NCBI GenBank assembly: GCA_039933785.1
Contig: JBDTNL010000076.1
Span: 1-17,237, forward strand
Direction: 5' to 3'
Origin: JBDTNL01 sp039933785
GTDB lineage: Bacteria > Acidobacteriota > Thermoanaerobaculia > Multivoradales > JAGPDF01
DNA length: 17,237 bases
The notes under the pieces are model-generated. The model had not been told where the DNA came from. It searched no databases and saw only the letters and a program-made list of their open reading frames with translations. Position 1 is the first letter of the stretch, and each line of letters begins with the position of its first letter. The position numbers were made by a program, and so were the translations under genes. Shown piece by piece: positions 14,282-17,237 of this stretch.

Positions 14282-14287
14282 AGCGTA
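14282..14287 (-). promoter_or_regulatory. Candidate -10 hexamer for leaderless outer-membrane protein mRNA
   Basis: On the minus strand TACGCT is followed by AGGGCA and then the ATG at 14275, a 6-nt spacing. AGGG is a weak ribosome site at a poor distance. A strong hairpin (14295-14323) lies directly above, where a -35 box would be. Confidence 0.4.
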
Positions 14288-14294
14288 GCCCCTT

Positions 14295-14323
14295 GTCCCG
14301 AGCGGCGCTACGCCGCGCGGGAC
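14295..14323. other. Strong hairpin between the PD40 and outer-membrane protein genes
   Basis: Arms of 13 nt (14295-14307 and 14311-14323) are complementary at 12 positions with a 3-nt loop (CTA on the plus strand). It begins 13 nt after the PD40 stop on the minus strand. There is no T-run after it, so it is not a textbook terminator. It may mark the 3' end of the PD40 mRNA or act as a DNA-level site above the next promoter. Confidence 0.6.
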
Positions 14324-14336
14324 GAATCCACCGACC

Positions 14337-15212
14337 TCACAGGTGGGCCGGACACTCCGGGGGCCAGGCTTCGGGGGCGCCGTCGCGCCAGACGAAGAAC
14401 TCGCCTGAGCCGGCGCTCTTGAGATCGCGCGAGAAGAGCAGCGTGCGCCCGCTGGGTGAGAACGCGGCGCCGATCTCGCTGCCGTCGCGGGCGATCTCGG
14501 GGCCAAGCTTGGTGCGCGGCGACCAGCCGCCCGCCGCTCGCTTACTCTCGTACAGCCCGCCGTCGGCCATGACGACGAGCCGTGAGCCGTCGGGTGAAGG
14601 CAAGGGTTCGTACTCGTCGCCCACCGTGTTTACCGACGCTCCAAGATTCTCGACCGTCCATCCACCACCGGCCGCGGAACGCGCGCGCCAGATGTCATTG
14701 CCACCAAGACCGCCCGGTCGATTCGATCCGAAGTAGAGCCAGCCGTCGGATCCCACGCGAGGGAACCACTCGGCGCTACCCGAGTTCACGGGCTCAGGCA
14801 AGCGCTCCGGCTCCCCCCACCCGCCGTCGGTGCCGCGATCGACTCGCCAGATGTCGAGGTTGTTCGACTTCAGCTCGGCGTGCGCACGAGTCGAAATGTA
14901 GTAAAGCGTCTTGCCGTCCGGCGTGAACCAGGGATCCGCCTCGAGACCGGGTGCGGCGAAATCGGGTGCCTTGGGCTCCGACCAACCCTTCGCGGTGCAA
15001 TGGCTGACCAGGATCCTCCACCCGGAAAACTCCGGAGTGCTGCGCAGGAAGTAGAAGTCGCCGTTCTTGAGGTCGAACGCGGCGTGCGACTCGAACTGCG
15101 GACTCGCAACACCCATCGGGGACCAATGGACCGCATTGCTGGCGTGCGCGGGATCAACCATCAGCAAGAGACCGCCGAGCGCCAGGACACTCGGAGCGAG
15201 AGGCATTCTCAT
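14337..15212 (-). CDS. Secreted PD40 (WD40-like/TolB-type) beta-propeller protein
   Basis: A 291-residue exported protein. A signal peptide covers residues 1-25 (ALGGLLLMVDPAHA, then SNAVHW). At least four PD40-type blades are visible: ADPWFTPDGKTLYYIS (92-107), AEWFPRVGSDGWLYFGSNR (147-165), YEPLPSPDGSRLVVMA (201-216) and GAAFSPSGRTLLFSRD (248-263). Blade ends such as NNLDIWRVDR and GGNDIWRA are typical of TolB-like and OmpA-associated PD40 proteins. Cysteines are C72 and C287, and the mature domain fills the whole protein, so it is probably a free periplasmic or extracellular propeller that binds a protein or glycan. The ATG at 15212 has no Shine-Dalgarno but TAGGAT lies exactly 6 nt upstream. 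A second ATG at 15206 is possible. It precedes the outer-membrane protein gene on the same strand. Confidence 0.9.
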   Translation of the reverse strand: MRMPLAPSVLALGGLLLMVDPAHASNAVHWSPMGVASPQFESHAAFDLKNGDFYFLRSTPEFSGWRILVSHCTAKGWSEPKAPDFAAPGLEADPWFTPDGKTLYYISTRAHAELKSNNLDIWRVDRGTDGGWGEPERLPEPVNSGSAEWFPRVGSDGWLYFGSNRPGGLGGNDIWRARSAAGGGWTVENLGASVNTVGDEYEPLPSPDGSRLVVMADGGLYESKRAAGGWSPRTKLGPEIARDGSEIGAAFSPSGRTLLFSRDLKSAGSGEFFVWRDGAPEAWPPECPAHL

Positions 15213-15218
15213 CCGCCC

Positions 15219-15224
15219 ATCCTA
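15219..15224 (-). promoter_or_regulatory. Candidate -10 hexamer for leaderless PD40 mRNA
   Basis: On the minus strand TAGGAT ends 6 nt before the ATG at 15212, with GGGCGG between. GGGCGG is a poor Shine-Dalgarno and too close. No -35 box is evident. Confidence 0.45.
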
Positions 15225-15258
15225 GCCACCGGCGCGCCCGCGGACGCCGCCACTCGGC

Positions 15259-15291
15259 CCGATAGACCAGCCGAGCAGCCCTTCCTATCGG
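15259..15291 (-). terminator. Possible hairpin terminator after the right-hand ABC permease
   Basis: CCGATAG (15259-15265) and CTATCGG (15285-15291) are perfect 7-bp inverted arms around a 19-nt loop, directly touching the permease stop codon. No U-run follows on the minus strand. A shorter competing stem (CTCGG 15253-15257 with CCGAG 15271-15275) overlaps it. Confidence 0.3.
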
Positions 15292-16389
15292 CTACACCCA
15301 GCGGAAGCGCTTCACCGCGAGCACGAACGACAGCACCGCCCAGGATCCCAGGATCAAGAGCCCGACGCCGTGACCGGCGAGCGTCGCGCCGTCGTTGAAC
15401 ACGGCGCGGAGCACTCGCAAGTACGGCGACAACGGCAACAGGAAGACCGCCTTTTGCATCCACTGCGGCGCATTGTCGAGCCGAAAGTAGACGCCCGACA
15501 GGAGCATCATCGGGAAAAACACCAGGTTCGAGATCGCGCCATAGGTTTCGACCGTCGAGGCGAAGCTCGACAGCGCGAAACCCATGGCAAGGAATGTGGC
15601 GGTACCGGCGACCACCAGCAGCGCCAGCAGGAGGTACGAGCCCTGGTTCTGGATCTGGAAGCCGACCCGCGCCGCGAACAGCAGCAGTATCGTCTGTAAC
15701 GCCACCACGGTGACTCGCTGCAGAACTTGACCGAGTAAGAAGACCCATTTCGGCAGCGGTGTCACCGCCAGTCGCCGAAACTTGCCCTTCTCGCGGTACG
15801 ACACCGTCACCATGCCGACGGCGAACAAACCCATGGTCAGCAGATTGAGTCCGATAAGACCCGGCACCAGGAACGCTGCGTAGTTGTCGGAGTGCGCATG
15901 CCCCGGGCTCTCGACCACGAATGGAATGCGCTCGGGCTCGGGCGCGCCGCTCAACCGAGCCTGCGCGACCAGGAACGCTTGGCTCGCGGCCTGTGCAGCG
16001 ACCTGCCCCTGCGCGATCAGGTAGCTGTTGAGACGCAGGCGATAGCCCTCGCCGACGCTCTCGAGCTGGGCCGTAGTCTCGCCCTTTTTCCAGCGCGCCT
16101 CGGCCGCCTCGGCGCTCAGCGTCACCACCTGAAGGTGAGAATCGCCGAGTGCCTTCAGAAACGCTTCATCGCGCGGCGACTCGACGGTCGGCGCGACGCG
16201 CACCAGCGTCATCACCGGCGGGCCGCCGGAGCGAAAGATCAGCCCGAACGCGAACAGCATCAGGAGCGGGAACATGAAGGTCCAGAACATGGCCCCGCGA
16301 TCGCGCAAGTAGAGCCGCCACTCGCTGCGGAACTGTCCCCAGAGCAGGGTGAACGGATTGGGTAGTTTCGTCTTCGGATTCGTGGTCAT
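15292..16389 (-). CDS. ABC-2 type permease of the second exporter
   Basis: A 365-residue ABC-2 permease of the long-loop type. TM1 lies at about 33-52 (AMFWTFMFPLLMLFAFGLIF). A periplasmic segment of about 110 residues follows (60-165), then five more helices near 170-195, 220-240, 250-275, 282-303 and 340-360. SYREKGKFRRLAVTPLPKW is the conserved cytoplasmic coupling segment after TM2, and NLVFFPMMLLSGVYFRLDNAP is the family hallmark in the last third. The long N-terminal loop and length match drug, polysaccharide and lipid exporters of the DrrB/YhhJ group; the substrate is unknown. The ATG at 16389 lies 5 nt after the ATPase stop. A TTG at 16398 overlapping that stop as TTGA is an alternative that adds three residues. 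It forms one operon with the ATPase upstream. Confidence 0.92.
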   Translation of the reverse strand: MTTNPKTKLPNPFTLLWGQFRSEWRLYLRDRGAMFWTFMFPLLMLFAFGLIFRSGGPPVMTLVRVAPTVESPRDEAFLKALGDSHLQVVTLSAEAAEARWKKGETTAQLESVGEGYRLRLNSYLIAQGQVAAQAASQAFLVAQARLSGAPEPERIPFVVESPGHAHSDNYAAFLVPGLIGLNLLTMGLFAVGMVTVSYREKGKFRRLAVTPLPKWVFLLGQVLQRVTVVALQTILLLFAARVGFQIQNQGSYLLLALLVVAGTATFLAMGFALSSFASTVETYGAISNLVFFPMMLLSGVYFRLDNAPQWMQKAVFLLPLSPYLRVLRAVFNDGATLAGHGVGLLILGSWAVLSFVLAVKRFRWV

Positions 16390-16394
16390 GGCGA

Positions 16395-17237
<843 letters not shown>

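Noticed and set aside
14276..14506. N-terminal extension of the outer-membrane protein
   Set aside because: It runs into the PD40 gene and through the hairpin, is Arg/Pro/Ser-rich, and hides the clear signal peptide that begins at 14275.

Overview
This is a GC-rich bacterial chromosomal window. Sixteen protein genes are supported, and two of them run off the window edges. No rRNA, tRNA, CRISPR array, insertion sequence, phage gene or integrase was seen. The gene content suggests Acidobacteriota, perhaps a Thermoanaerobaculia- or Holophagae-like lineage. The main reasons are an 812-residue duplicated orphan MacB/FtsX-type permease (ADOP type), an M64 peptidase, PD40 propellers, and a secreted LamG protein with a C-terminal module I associate with that phylum. 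The assignment is inference from gene content, not a phylogenetic result.

Layout. At 1-2001 (minus) an M64 metallopeptidase is followed 13 nt later by a secreted metallophosphoesterase, cut by the left edge. At 2134-3036 (minus) a LysR regulator is transcribed divergently from the ADOP permease (3137-5575, plus), which is followed by a pirin gene (5638-6540, plus). A hairpin lies between pirin and a convergent exported protein of unknown function (6585-7184, minus). At 7329-9619 (minus) a LamG secreted protein, an arginase/agmatinase-family enzyme and a DoxX-like membrane protein form an apparent operon. Divergent from it, 9705-11685 (plus) is a YtrA-type GntR regulator, ABC ATPase and ABC-2 permease operon with two ATGA start/stop overlaps. 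An anchored alpha/beta hydrolase and a lipoprotein follow (11767-13389, plus). Convergent to these, a PD40 propeller protein and an outer-membrane beta-barrel protein lie on the minus strand (13397-15212). The right end (15292-17237, minus) holds a second ABC-2 exporter, permease plus ATPase, the ATPase being cut by the edge.

How the genes fit together. Most are cell-envelope, secretion or efflux functions. Each of the two ABC-2 exporters has its own ATPase, but the ADOP permease has none nearby. No single new multi-gene system stands out. The strongest non-obvious signal is regulatory. Five genes without a Shine-Dalgarno sequence (M64, LysR, GntR, outer-membrane protein, PD40) each have a TANNNT hexamer ending exactly 6 nt before the ATG, as expected for leaderless transcripts. 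None of the ten SD-led or coupled starts I compared has it. Two of these starts also carry operator-like palindromes: a LysR box beside lysR, and three palindromes in the 85 bp upstream of gntR. No intergenic stretch exceeds 300 bases.
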